Positions 1-8,051 of a stretch of 64,000 nt of DNA are shown in pieces. This stretch comes from Clostridia bacterium (GTDB lineage Bacteria > Bacillota > Clostridia > Christensenellales > UBA1242), in contig CAAGDD010000004.1 in NCBI GenBank assembly GCA_900768545.1, forward strand, positions 124,001 through 188,000, read 5' to 3'. The translations under genes and the position numbers were made by a program. The notes below the pieces were generated by a model, which ran no database searches, was not told the origin of the DNA, and saw only the letters and a program-made list of their open reading frames with translations. Each line of letters begins with the position of its first letter. Positions within the stretch are counted from its first letter, which is position 1.

Positions 1-795
1 GGAAAAAGTGTTTTGATTGTTGAAAAATCGGCTTTGGGCGGACAGGTTGCAAGTTTGCAAAAGATTGAAAACTTCCCTTCTCAAAAACAAATTGACGGAT
101 TTTCACTTTCACAAATGTTTGCTTCGCAAGTAAAAAATTTGGGGATTGAAGTTTGTTTTGATGACATTCAAAAGGTGAATTTTGACGGCGAAATTAAACA
201 AATTTTTGGCAAAAAATCGACTTATTTGGCAAAAAATGTTGTGATTGCTTGCGGGCTTAAAAGTGTCGAACTCGACGCAATGGACGAAAAATTTTTGGGC
301 AATGGTGTAAGTTTTTGTGCTGTGTGTGATGCAAACTTTTTCAAAGGACAAACTGTTTGTGTTGCAAGCAAAAACGGCAGCGGGCTTGGCGAAGCGAGAG
401 TTTTGTCGGCAGTGTGCAAAAATGTGATTTTGTTTGATAGTGGCGATTTGTCAGTCTTTGAAAAAAACAACAAGATTTCAAATCTTCAAGTTTTTTCTTG
501 CTCGAAAATAATAAAAATCTTGGGTGAAAATGTTGTTGACGGCGTTGAAGTTGATGTTGACGGAAAAGTGCAAAAATTTGATGTCAAAGCGGTGTTTGTG
601 GCTCTTGGAAAACTTCCAAATACAAAACTTTTTGAAGGTCAACTTGATCTTGACGAAAAAGGCTTTATCAAGACAGATGAAAATATGCGCACATCAAAAA
701 ATGGGGTTTTTGCCGTTGGAGATGTGCGAAATGGCGTGCTTAAACAAATTGTGACGGCCTGCGCAGACGGGAGCATTGCTGGCGCGAATGTATAA
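1..795 (+). CDS. Thioredoxin reductase-like flavoprotein, 5'-truncated, without NADPH motifs
   Basis: The reading frame is open from base 1 and lacks about 45 N-terminal residues, including the FAD GxGxxG motif. The redox centre CAVCD (bases 316-330) is the CxxC of low-molecular-weight thioredoxin reductases, and the C-terminal VFAVGDVR is the FAD-contacting motif. The NADPH half is abnormal: where GGGxSAxEEA should be there is ASKNGSGLGEA (about 361-395), and the HRRxxxR motif is replaced by FDSGDLSVFE. Clostridial ferredoxin-dependent flavin thioredoxin reductases (FFTR) lack the same motifs, so I infer electron input from ferredoxin rather than NADPH. A strong terminator follows. The family is certain; the electron donor is inferred. 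Confidence 0.85.
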   Translation, partial: GKSVLIVEKSALGGQVASLQKIENFPSQKQIDGFSLSQMFASQVKNLGIEVCFDDIQKVNFDGEIKQIFGKKSTYLAKNVVIACGLKSVELDAMDEKFLGNGVSFCAVCDANFFKGQTVCVASKNGSGLGEARVLSAVCKNVILFDSGDLSVFEKNNKISNLQVFSCSKIIKILGENVVDGVEVDVDGKVQKFDVKAVFVALGKLPNTKLFEGQLDLDEKGFIKTDENMRTSKNGVFAVGDVRNGVLKQIVTACADGSIAGANV

Positions 796-802
796 ATTTT
801 GA

Positions 803-838
803 CAAGTTTGCTTATTTTGTGGCAAACTTGTTTTTTTT
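803..838 (+). terminator. Rho-independent terminator after the trxB-like gene
   Basis: A perfect 9-bp stem (803-811 with 822-830) is followed by eight T residues, seven bases after the stop codon. Confidence 0.9.
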
Positions 839-853
839 GTCATAAAAAAGACT

Positions 854-964
854 ATGGAAAAAGAAAAGAAATCAAACATCAAAATTATTTGTATCAAGGC
901 TCCAAGATGGTCTGTGCCATTTTTGAAGTTGTTTTACAAAAAAGACAAAAATGTTTCAAAATAG
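854..964 (+). CDS. Possible SpoVM-like sporulation peptide (36 aa)
   Basis: This short frame encodes a basic peptide starting MEKEKKSN followed by a segment containing IKAPRW, then a hydrophobic stretch and KKDK. SpoVM of Bacillus has the pattern hhxIKxPKhxxxhh+xhhxxh+KD. The order here (IK, P, basic residue, aromatic, amphipathic helix, KKD) matches it, with an extra N-terminal stretch of about eight residues. SpoVM marks the convex forespore membrane during coat assembly. There is no good ribosome binding site before the ATG, which lowers confidence. The TAG stop is followed within seven bases by the GC-rich structured element, the same arrangement as after ytxC. Confidence 0.42.
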   Translation: MEKEKKSNIKIICIKAPRWSVPFLKLFYKKDKNVSK

Positions 965-970
965 CAAGCG

Positions 971-1104
971 GGCGGGCAAGACTTTGCCCCGTGCCGGGGC
1001 AAAGTGAAAATTTCGACACAAGGGTGCAGCCAAATGGTGTGCGCGGTTCTTTTTTTGTCGAAATTTTTTGCACGCACGGCGCACTCGCGCGTGCCTTGCC
1101 CGCC
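971..1104. repeat. GC-rich four-way-junction element, copy 1
   Basis: A closing stem of 10 perfect pairs (971-980 with 1095-1104) encloses three hairpins. The first has a 9-bp stem (982-990/996-1004, loop GTGCC). The second has a 10-bp AT-rich stem (1008-1017/1057-1066). The third pairs GCACGC with GCGTGC (1070-1075/1089-1094) and abuts the closing stem. The element is far richer in G+C than its surroundings. A second copy with the same architecture lies at 47998-48117. It may be a structured RNA or a miniature mobile element; I do not recognise a named family. Confidence 0.75.
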
Positions 1105-1140
1105 GTCTCCCGAAAATTTGCAAAAACAAACTCAAAAGAT

Positions 1141-1169
1141 TTGCAATTATTGAAATAAAAAGATATAAT
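1141..1169 (+). promoter_or_regulatory. Sigma-A promoter for rsmE
   Basis: TTGCAA and TATAAT are separated by 17 bases, 43 bases before the rsmE ATG. Confidence 0.75.
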
Positions 1170-1182
1170 AAGGTTGTAAAGA

Positions 1183-1197
1183 TGCAATAATATTGCA
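1183..1197. promoter_or_regulatory. 15-base perfect palindrome in the rsmE leader
   Basis: TGCAATAATATTGCA lies just downstream of the expected transcription start and before the ribosome binding site. It could be a repressor operator or a small RNA hairpin; no regulator is identified. Confidence 0.4.
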
Positions 1198-1212
1198 AAA
1201 TAGGAGTTTGAA

Positions 1213-1917
1213 ATGAGAAGATTTTTTGGAGAAAAGAAAAACGACAAAATTGTTATAACAGGTGAAGAATACAATCATCTTCGAAATGTTTTGAGATTGA
1301 ATGTTGGCGACGAAATTTTGGTTTCTCTCAATGACGAAAATGAATATGCTTGTGAAATCACATCTTTTGGCAGAAACGACGCAGTTTGCAAAATTATCGG
1401 TTCAAAACCTTGTGACGGAAATCCAAGAAAGAATATTGTTATTTTTCAAGCGATCACAAAAAGACCAAAATTTGAATTTATTGTTCAAAAAGCGACTGAA
1501 ATCGGAATTACAAAAATCGTTCCTTTTGTGAGCGAATTTGTTATTGCAAAAGTCACAGAAAACAAAATGGACAGACTTGAATCTATCGCTATGAACGCAT
1601 GCAAACAATGCGAAAGAACAATTATGCCAATTATTGACAAACCAAAAAATATCGATGAAGTCATCGCTTCTTTCAAAGATTTTGATCTTATTTTGTTTGC
1701 AAATGAACGAGCCGACAAAGGTGAAGCAATCGCAAATCTCGACAAATATAAAAATATCGCTATCATTGTTGGATCAGAAGGCGGATTCTCACAAAAAGAA
1801 AAAGAAAAATTTATCGAAGCGGGCGCCACATCTATCAGCCTTGGCAGAAGAATTTATCGTTGCGAAACAGCGTCTGTTGCGATGATGAGTCTTGTTTCAA
1901 TTTTAAGTGGAAACTAA
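1213..1917 (+). CDS. rsmE: 16S rRNA m3U1498 methyltransferase RsmE
   Basis: A 234-residue SPOUT-family enzyme that methylates N3 of U1498 of 16S rRNA using S-adenosylmethionine. The N-terminal PUA-like segment (about residues 1-70, with EEYNHLRNVLRL) is followed by the SPOUT domain with QKATEIGITKIVPF, the knot motif VGSEGGFSQKE near residue 195, and the C-terminal LGRRIYRCETA, all RsmE signatures. AGGAG lies 7 bases before the ATG. mtaB follows, its start overlapping or touching the stop codon. The order rsmE-mtaB-rpsU matches the yqeU-yqeV-rpsU arrangement of Bacillus. Confidence 0.95.
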   Translation: MRRFFGEKKNDKIVITGEEYNHLRNVLRLNVGDEILVSLNDENEYACEITSFGRNDAVCKIIGSKPCDGNPRKNIVIFQAITKRPKFEFIVQKATEIGITKIVPFVSEFVIAKVTENKMDRLESIAMNACKQCERTIMPIIDKPKNIDEVIASFKDFDLILFANERADKGEAIANLDKYKNIAIIVGSEGGFSQKEKEKFIEAGATSISLGRRIYRCETASVAMMSLVSILSGN

Positions 1918-1918
1918 T

Positions 1919-3157
1919 ATGAAAATCGCAGTTGTAACTCTTGGCTGTAAAGTAAACAAATATGAAAGTGATGCGCTTGTTTTTGAACTTAAAAAGCGTG
2001 GCTATGAAACAACGGACAAACTCGAATTTGCTGATGCTTATGTGGTCAATTCTTGTGCAGTGACAAACGAAGCAGAAAAAAAATCTCGCCAAATGTTGGA
2101 GCGTGTGAGAAAACTCAATCCAAACGCAAAGATATATGTTATGGGCTGTGCAAGCCAAAACAATCCTGAAAAGTTTGTTGAAAAAGGGGCACAATTTGTT
2201 GTTGGCACAGCAAACAAACAAAAAATTTTGGACGATTTAGAAAACGTTGGCACGCATATATATGACTTTCCAAAACAATATGAAGACGACTTGTTTTCGG
2301 CTCAAAGTCTGTCGCGTGCATACATAAAAATTCAAGACGGGTGCAACAACTTTTGCACTTATTGTCTTATTCCTTATCTTCGTGGCAGAAGCCGCTCGCG
2401 CAGCCTTGAAAGTATTGTTGACGAAGTGTCAAAATTGCCAGAAAATGTCAAAGAAGTCGTGCTTGTTGGCATTGATGTTTCAGACTTTCAAATTGACGGG
2501 GAAAAGGCCCTCGGCACGCTTTTAAAATCTCTTGACGGCTTTGGAAAGCGTCTTCGTCTTTCGTCTATGGAAGACAATTTGATTAGTGACGAATTTTTAG
2601 AAATTTTGGCAAGTTTGAAAAACTTTTGCCCACATTTTCACTTGTCTTTGCAAAGTGGTTGTGACAATGTTTTGAAAAAAATGAACAGAAAATACACGAC
2701 TGCACAATTTGAAGAAAGTGTAAACAAAATTCGAAAATATTTTCCAAACGCAGGCATAACAACAGATATTATCGTTGGCTTCCCAACCGAAACTGATGAA
2801 GATTTTGAAACAACAATGAAGTTTGTTGAAAAAATCAAATTTTCACAGTTGCACATTTTCCCTTATTCAAAACGAAACGGGACTGCGGCAGCAAAACTTT
2901 ATAAAGATTTGTCAGGGAATATCAAAACTCAAAGACTTAAACGCCTTGAAGAACTTGGCAAAAAACTTGGTCTTGATTTTATAAATCAAAACAAAACGGG
3001 AAAGGTCTTGATTGAAGAATTTGCTGACGGATATTTTGAAGGATACACAGAAAATTATATAAAATGTTTCTTGCAAGGCGATTTTGAAGTTGGCGATATT
3101 GTTGATGTAAAAATAATCAAACCTTTCAAAAATGGTGCTTTGTGCGAAAAGATTTGA
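1919..3157 (+). CDS. mtaB: tRNA (t6A37) methylthiotransferase MtaB
   Basis: A radical-SAM methylthiotransferase that converts t6A to ms2t6A at position 37 of ANN-decoding tRNAs. The N-terminal UPF0004 domain begins VVTLGCKVNKYES, the form typical of MtaB (YqeV) rather than MiaB. The radical SAM cluster motif is CNNFCTYC near residue 146. A short C-terminal region with GKVLIEE resembles a TRAM domain. A GTG at 1907 would add four residues and overlap rsmE; I chose the ATG at 1919, which sits two bases after the rsmE stop. Translational coupling with rsmE is likely. Confidence 0.93.
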   Translation: MKIAVVTLGCKVNKYESDALVFELKKRGYETTDKLEFADAYVVNSCAVTNEAEKKSRQMLERVRKLNPNAKIYVMGCASQNNPEKFVEKGAQFVVGTANKQKILDDLENVGTHIYDFPKQYEDDLFSAQSLSRAYIKIQDGCNNFCTYCLIPYLRGRSRSRSLESIVDEVSKLPENVKEVVLVGIDVSDFQIDGEKALGTLLKSLDGFGKRLRLSSMEDNLISDEFLEILASLKNFCPHFHLSLQSGCDNVLKKMNRKYTTAQFEESVNKIRKYFPNAGITTDIIVGFPTETDEDFETTMKFVEKIKFSQLHIFPYSKRNGTAAAKLYKDLSGNIKTQRLKRLEELGKKLGLDFINQNKTGKVLIEEFADGYFEGYTENYIKCFLQGDFEVGDIVDVKIIKPFKNGALCEKI

Positions 3158-3165
3158 CAAAATGG

Positions 3166-3194
3166 TTGACATTTGCCACAAAATATGTTATATT
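3166..3194 (+). promoter_or_regulatory. Sigma-A promoter for rpsU
   Basis: TTGACA, a 17-base spacer and TATATT, between mtaB and rpsU. Confidence 0.85.
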
Positions 3195-3229
3195 TGACGC
3201 AGAAATGAACTTGGAAGGTGGTGAGAGAA

Positions 3230-3412
3230 GTGACAACAGTTAAAGTAGGCGAAAACGAAAGTCTTGAAAGCGCACTTAAACGCTTTAAGAGAAAATGTCA
3301 AAAAGACGGCATTATCGGAGATATTAGAAAGAAAGAAGCTTATGACAAGCCAAGCGTAGCTAAAAAGAAAAAGAGCGAAAACGCTAGAAAAAGAGCTAGA
3401 AAAAGAGGCTAA
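3230..3412 (+). CDS. rpsU: 30S ribosomal protein S21
   Basis: A 60-residue basic protein starting MTTVKVGENESLESALKRFK, with the lysine/arginine-rich tail of S21. It sits on the 30S platform and helps mRNA initiation. Translation most likely begins at the GTG at 3230, eight bases after AAGGTGG; the in-frame GTG codons at 3218 and 3221 overlap that site and would give an uncharacteristic MVREV prefix. It has its own promoter and terminator, so it is probably a single-gene transcript although it follows rsmE-mtaB. Confidence 0.95.
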   Translation: MTTVKVGENESLESALKRFKRKCQKDGIIGDIRKKEAYDKPSVAKKKKSENARKRARKRG

Positions 3413-3417
3413 AAATT

Positions 3418-3442
3418 AGACAGACTTTGGTCTGTCTTTTTT
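3418..3442 (+). terminator. Terminator after rpsU
   Basis: An 8-bp perfect stem (3418-3425/3430-3437) with a 4-base loop, followed by a T run. Confidence 0.92.
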
Positions 3443-3496
3443 GTTGTTTTAATTTAAAATTTTGTCAAAAAAATCAAAACTTTAAAAGCATTTTGT

Positions 3497-3525
3497 TTGC
3501 AGAATTGTATTTCGTGTGATATCAT
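3497..3525 (+). promoter_or_regulatory. pcrA promoter, apparently leaderless
   Basis: TTGCAG, 17 bases, TATCAT. The -10 box ends six bases before the pcrA ATG, so transcription should start at the ATG itself. No Shine-Dalgarno sequence is present. Confidence 0.65.
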
Positions 3526-3531
3526 ATTGAT

Positions 3532-5655
3532 ATGAGTAATTTTGATTTCGAAACGCTCAACGATGAGCAGAAAAAAGCACTTGTTCAAACTGAAGGAGTT
3601 GTGCTTGTGACAGCGGGTGCTGGCAGCGGCAAAACACGCCTTTTGACTCACCGCATCGGCTATCTTTTGCAAAAGGGTGTTTCACCTTTCAATATCTTGG
3701 CAATCACCTTCACAAACAAGGCGACAAATGAGATGAAAACTCGTATCGCACAGATGTGTGATGTTCCAATTTGGATCTCGACTTTTCACTCAATGTGTGT
3801 GCGAATTTTGAGAAACGAAATCGACCATTTGGACGGTTATACAAAAAATTTTTCAATCATCGATGATGCCGACCGTGACAAGATTTTGAAAGAACTTTTG
3901 AAAAAATATCAGTGTGAAGATGACGACAAAGAAAATGTCGAAAAACATATTGACAATATCAAAAACAAAGGTCTTGACATTGATGAATATTTTTCATCAC
4001 TTCGCCAATATTTGCCAGCACAAGGACTGAAAATTTATCAACAAATTTGTTATGATTATGAAGATTATTTACACAAAAACAACTCGCTCGATTTTGACGA
4101 TTTGTTAAACAAAACTCTCTTTTTGTTTTGTAATTATAGAGATGTTTTAGACAAATATGCACAGCGTTTTCGTTATATTTTGGTCGATGAATTTCAAGAC
4201 ACAAACCTTGTTCAATACAAACTGATAAAAATGCTTTGCCACATTCACAAAAACTTGTTTGTTGTGGGCGATGAAGACCAATGCATTTATTCTTGGCGCG
4301 GAGCAAATTTTGAAAATATTTTCAATTTAAAGAAAGATTTTGACGATGTAAAAGTGTTTAAACTTGAACAAAATTATCGCTCGAGCAAAAACATTTTGAC
4401 AATGGCAAACAATGTTATTGCAAATAATCGTCAGCGTCTTGACAAAAATTTGTGGACTCAAAAAGATAACGGCGAGCCGCCAGTGATTTATGCTGCGTTT
4501 GACGAGCGTGATGAAGCGATGTTTGTGGCAAGCACAATCGAAAATATGGTGTGCGAAGGTTATTCTTACAATGATTTCGCGGTGCTTATGCGTGTAAATG
4601 CCTTGTCGCGAACTTTGGAAGAAGGACTTTTGGCTTACCAAATTCCTTACAAACTTTTTGGCGGATTTAAGTTTTATGAACGCGCCGAAGTCAAAATTGT
4701 TTTGGCTTATCTTTCAATTTTTTCAAATCATCAAGATGACATTTCACTTTTCAAAGTGATAAACTTTCCAAAGCGTGGCATCGGCGAAGTAGCAATTTCA
4801 AATTTACAAGACGAAGCGGGTGATTTGAGCGTGATAAATTATCTTTTGTCAGACAAATTTGAGTTTTCAAAATACAAATCAAAACTTTCAAAATTTGTTG
4901 AAACATTCAAGGCTTTGCAAGCAGAGAAAGACAGTTTGTCACTTTATGATTTTGTAAAGAGAGTTGTTAGTGATTTTGGCATCGATATGGCTTATGCTGG
5001 AAAAGATGAAGAGTCACAAAACAAACTTGAAAATATCGGCAGCCTGCTCGCTGGCGTTCAAGAATATTGCGACGAAAACGACGACGCAAATTTGGAAGAT
5101 TATTTGGCAGAAGTTATGCTCAAAAGTGATACTGACAATATTCAAGAAGACGGCAGCGTCACTCTTGCGACCGTTCACGCTGTGAAAGGGCTTGAATTTA
5201 AAGTTGTGTTTGTCGTTGGACTTGAAGAAGGAATTTTTCCACTTGCGCGCTCAAACAACAGCGAAAGCGAACTTGAAGAAGAACGCCGACTTATGTATGT
5301 TGCTATCACGCGTGCTGAAAACAAGATATTTTTAATTCACGCAGCAAAGCGATTTATGTATGGAAAGTCGAGTTATCAAAAAGAAAGCCGCTTTTTGGCA
5401 GAACTCGGCATAGTTGACAAAGCAAAGCCAAAAAAGAGCACGCCAGCAGCGAAAAACAGCTTTTTTGTTGAAGATAAAGAAGAAACTTTCGACAGCGGCT
5501 ATAAAGAAGGTGACAAAGTTTTTCACAGCCGTTTTGGAATTGGAAAAATCGTCAATATTTCAGATGACGGACTTGTGGCAGATATCGATTTTGAAGATGT
5601 TGGCACAAAGAGTTTGATGCTCAATTTGGCTAGTTTAGAAAAGGTGGAAGATTGA
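3532..5655 (+). CDS. pcrA: ATP-dependent DNA helicase PcrA/UvrD
   Basis: A 707-residue superfamily 1A 3'-5' helicase used in repair and rolling-circle replication. Motifs in order: Q motif LNDEQKKAL, Walker A TAGAGSGKT (residues 27-35), motif Ia ITFTNKA, motif II VDEFQDTN, motif III VGDEDQCIYSWRGA, motif IV QNYRSSKNIL, motif V TVHAVKGLEF and motif VI EERRLMYVAITRA. The C-terminus has the short GDKVFHSRFGIGKI Tudor-like segment by which PcrA contacts RNA polymerase. The ATG is preceded by a promoter but no ribosome binding site. ligA starts two bases after the stop, so pcrA-ligA form an operon, as in Bacillus. Confidence 0.95.
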   Translation: MSNFDFETLNDEQKKALVQTEGVVLVTAGAGSGKTRLLTHRIGYLLQKGVSPFNILAITFTNKATNEMKTRIAQMCDVPIWISTFHSMCVRILRNEIDHLDGYTKNFSIIDDADRDKILKELLKKYQCEDDDKENVEKHIDNIKNKGLDIDEYFSSLRQYLPAQGLKIYQQICYDYEDYLHKNNSLDFDDLLNKTLFLFCNYRDVLDKYAQRFRYILVDEFQDTNLVQYKLIKMLCHIHKNLFVVGDEDQCIYSWRGANFENIFNLKKDFDDVKVFKLEQNYRSSKNILTMANNVIANNRQRLDKNLWTQKDNGEPPVIYAAFDERDEAMFVASTIENMVCEGYSYNDFAVLMRVNALSRTLEEGLLAYQIPYKLFGGFKFYERAEVKIVLAYLSIFSNHQDDISLFKVINFPKRGIGEVAISNLQDEAGDLSVINYLLSDKFEFSKYKSKLSKFVETFKALQAEKDSLSLYDFVKRVVSDFGIDMAYAGKDEESQNKLENIGSLLAGVQEYCDENDDANLEDYLAEVMLKSDTDNIQEDGSVTLATVHAVKGLEFKVVFVVGLEEGIFPLARSNNSESELEEERRLMYVAITRAENKIFLIHAAKRFMYGKSSYQKESRFLAELGIVDKAKPKKSTPAAKNSFFVEDKEETFDSGYKEGDKVFHSRFGIGKIVNISDDGLVADIDFEDVGTKSLMLNLASLEKVED

Positions 5656-5656
5656 T

Positions 5657-7612
5657 ATGGACAAGATGCAAAGAATGAAAGATTTGGTCAAAGAATTGTT
5701 GATTCACAATCGAAATTATTATGACCTTGACAATCCAACAATTTCTGACAAAGAATATGACGCGCTTTATGACGAACTCGTCGATTTGGAAGCGGAACTT
5801 GGCGTCGTTTTGCCAGATTCTCCAACTCAACGCGTGGGCGGCGAAGCAATCGCAAAATTTGAGAAAAAACGCCACGAAATAAGACTTTATTCAATGGGAA
5901 AAGTGCGCTCGTTTGAAGACTTGAAAGCGTTTTTTGATGATATGCACAAATATGAAAAAGACCCTACTTTTTCGGTTGAATACAAATTTGATGGGCTCAA
6001 AATTGTGCTCGAATATCAAGACGGAAAGCTTGTTTGCGCGACGACGCGTGGAAATGGCGAAATTGGCGAAGTTGTGACCGAACAAGTTAAGACGATTCGA
6101 AGCGTTCCTCTTGAAATTGACTTTAAAGGAAAACTCTTGTTGCAAGGCGAAGGAATGATGACAAAATCAAGCTTTGCTCGCTACAACAAAACCGCTCAAG
6201 AGCCACTTAAAAACCCACGAAATGGGGTTGCGGGCGGCATAAGAAATCTCGACCCAAAAGAAACTGCAAAACGAAAACTTGATTATTTTTGTTATGATGT
6301 GCTTTTTGCTCAAGACAAAAAGTTTTCGACTCAAAAAGAGATGAACGATTTTATCAAAGCGTGCGGTTTCAAAACGGGCGACTTTTTCAAGATTGTAAAA
6401 AGCGAAGAAGAAGCTGAAGAGATTATCAAACAGGTCGATGTTGTCAAAGATGACCTTGACATTATGATCGACGGAATTGTCGTTAAACTCAATGAAATTG
6501 CTCCGCGCGAAGAGATTGGATACACAAACAAATTTCCAAAATGGGCGAGAGCGTTTAAGTTTGAAGCGGAAGAAATCTCGACAATGCTCAACGATGTCGT
6601 TTGGCAGGTGGGAAGAACTGGGAAGGTTACTCCAATCGCTGTTTTAGAGCCTGTTTGGCTTGCTGGTGCGACAATTTCGCGTGCGACATTAAACAACTTT
6701 GACGACATCTTGAAAAAGAAAGTTTTGAAAAACAGCAGAGTGTTTATTAGACGCAGCAATGAAGTTATTCCAGAAGTTTTGGGACTTGCTGAAAAATATC
6801 CAAATTCGACCGAAATTGAAGAGCCAAAATATTGTCCAAGTTGTGGCAGTTTGCTCGTCAAAAAAGGTCCACTTTTGTTCTGCAAAAATCACGATAATTG
6901 CAAAGAACAAATCATCAGCCGCTTGACTCATTTTGTCAGCCGAGACGCTTTCAATATTGAAGGCTTGTCACAAAAGTCTATTTTGCAGTTTTATCAAGAT
7001 TTGAATTTAAGACATTTCTATGAACTTTTCCATTTGACAAAAGACCAACTTGTTTCACTTGAAAAGTTTAAAGATAAAAAAGCACAAAACATTTTGGACA
7101 GTTTGGAAAAAAGCAAACATATCGAATTATCGAGATTTTTGTTCTCACTCGGCATCGGTGAAGTCGGCACAAAGACCGCAAAAGATTTGTCGAGATATTT
7201 TAAGAGTCTTGAAAACTTGAAAAATGCCGAATATGATGAAATCATAAAAGTCGACGACATCGGCGAAATTATTGCGCAAAATATTGTTGATTATTTTGAT
7301 GACGAAGACAATCTCAAAGAAATTGACGCACTTTTGTCTGTTGGGGTTGTGCCACAAGACAACGCAAGTGCTGTTTCAAACAAACTTGAAGGATTGACTT
7401 TTGTTTTGACAGGAACGCTGCCAAATTATTCGCGCCCAGAGATGACCAAAATCATTGAAGAACACGGCGGAAAAACATCAAGTTCGGTTTCAAAAAACAC
7501 CAATTTTGTTTTGGCTGGTGAAGAAGCAGGTAGCAAACTCGACAAAGCCAAAGCGCTTGGCGTTGAGATAATCACCGAAGAAGAATTTTTCAAACTTTTA
7601 AATCAAAACTAA
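5657..7612 (+). CDS. ligA: NAD-dependent DNA ligase LigA
   Basis: A 651-residue ligase joining Okazaki fragments. The adenylated lysine is K110 in YKFDGLKIV, followed by the nucleotidyltransferase, OB and four-cysteine zinc domain (CPSC near residue 395, then CKNHDNC), helix-hairpin-helix repeats and a C-terminal BRCT domain (LEGLTFVLTGTL onward). The usual HxxPMLSL motif before the active site is replaced by HEIRLYSMGK, a divergent form. AAGGTGG within the end of pcrA serves as ribosome binding site, which fixes the start at 5657. The length is slightly below the common 660-680. Confidence 0.95.
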   Translation: MDKMQRMKDLVKELLIHNRNYYDLDNPTISDKEYDALYDELVDLEAELGVVLPDSPTQRVGGEAIAKFEKKRHEIRLYSMGKVRSFEDLKAFFDDMHKYEKDPTFSVEYKFDGLKIVLEYQDGKLVCATTRGNGEIGEVVTEQVKTIRSVPLEIDFKGKLLLQGEGMMTKSSFARYNKTAQEPLKNPRNGVAGGIRNLDPKETAKRKLDYFCYDVLFAQDKKFSTQKEMNDFIKACGFKTGDFFKIVKSEEEAEEIIKQVDVVKDDLDIMIDGIVVKLNEIAPREEIGYTNKFPKWARAFKFEAEEISTMLNDVVWQVGRTGKVTPIAVLEPVWLAGATISRATLNNFDDILKKKVLKNSRVFIRRSNEVIPEVLGLAEKYPNSTEIEEPKYCPSCGSLLVKKGPLLFCKNHDNCKEQIISRLTHFVSRDAFNIEGLSQKSILQFYQDLNLRHFYELFHLTKDQLVSLEKFKDKKAQNILDSLEKSKHIELSRFLFSLGIGEVGTKTAKDLSRYFKSLENLKNAEYDEIIKVDDIGEIIAQNIVDYFDDEDNLKEIDALLSVGVVPQDNASAVSNKLEGLTFVLTGTLPNYSRPEMTKIIEEHGGKTSSSVSKNTNFVLAGEEAGSKLDKAKALGVEIITEEEFFKLLNQN

Positions 7613-7617
7613 AATTA

Positions 7618-7646
7618 TTGATTTTGTCGAAAAATTGTGATATAAT
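7618..7646 (+). promoter_or_regulatory. Promoter for the zinc-ribbon-like gene at 7670
   Basis: TTGATT, 17 bases, TATAAT with an extended TGA directly upstream of the -10 box. Confidence 0.75.
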
Positions 7647-7669
7647 AACATTATTAAAAGGAGAAAAGC

Positions 7670-8047
7670 ATGCCAGTTTGCCCAAAATGTCACAAACAGA
7701 TGAAAAAGAAGTCTAGCTTGAGTTTGAGTTATGCTTTGCAAAAGGCAATAGATGATGCTATTCACTATATTTATGGTGGCAAAGGTGCACCAGACCAATG
7801 GGCGTGCGTTTCAATGTTGCCAAACCCAGAATATCGTAGGTGGGAAGAGAAGAAAAAACAATATGACAAAAAACTTATTAAAATAGGAAAGCTTCCAAGT
7901 CCACCAATGGAGTTTATCCCTTGTGATGAACACTGGCAGTTGAAAGGGAGTCCAAAAGCTTCGGTTCCTACAAAAAAGACACGAAAAAACTTTTTTATTG
8001 AAGATGAAACCACTGGCATGATATCAAAAGTAAAACACATATTTTAA
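7670..8047 (+). CDS. Uncharacterised 125-aa protein with N-terminal CxxC
   Basis: I do not recognise this protein. It begins MPVCPKCHKQMKKKSS, half of a zinc ribbon, and a later CDEHW could supply the remaining ligands. The middle is rich in charged residues (RRWEEKKKQYDKK) and there is no signal peptide or membrane segment, so it should be cytoplasmic. It is a one-gene unit with its own promoter, AAGGAG 9 bases before the ATG, and a terminator. Base and codon use match the neighbours. It is real by expression signals, but of unknown function. Confidence 0.8.
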   Translation: MPVCPKCHKQMKKKSSLSLSYALQKAIDDAIHYIYGGKGAPDQWACVSMLPNPEYRRWEEKKKQYDKKLIKIGKLPSPPMEFIPCDEHWQLKGSPKASVPTKKTRKNFFIEDETTGMISKVKHIF

Positions 8048-8051
8048 ACTT

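Noticed and set aside
799..1158. 119-residue open frame across the first GC-rich element
   Set aside because: It runs through the terminator and the structured element, has no ribosome binding site and the translation is not protein-like. The SpoVM-like frame is in a different phase.
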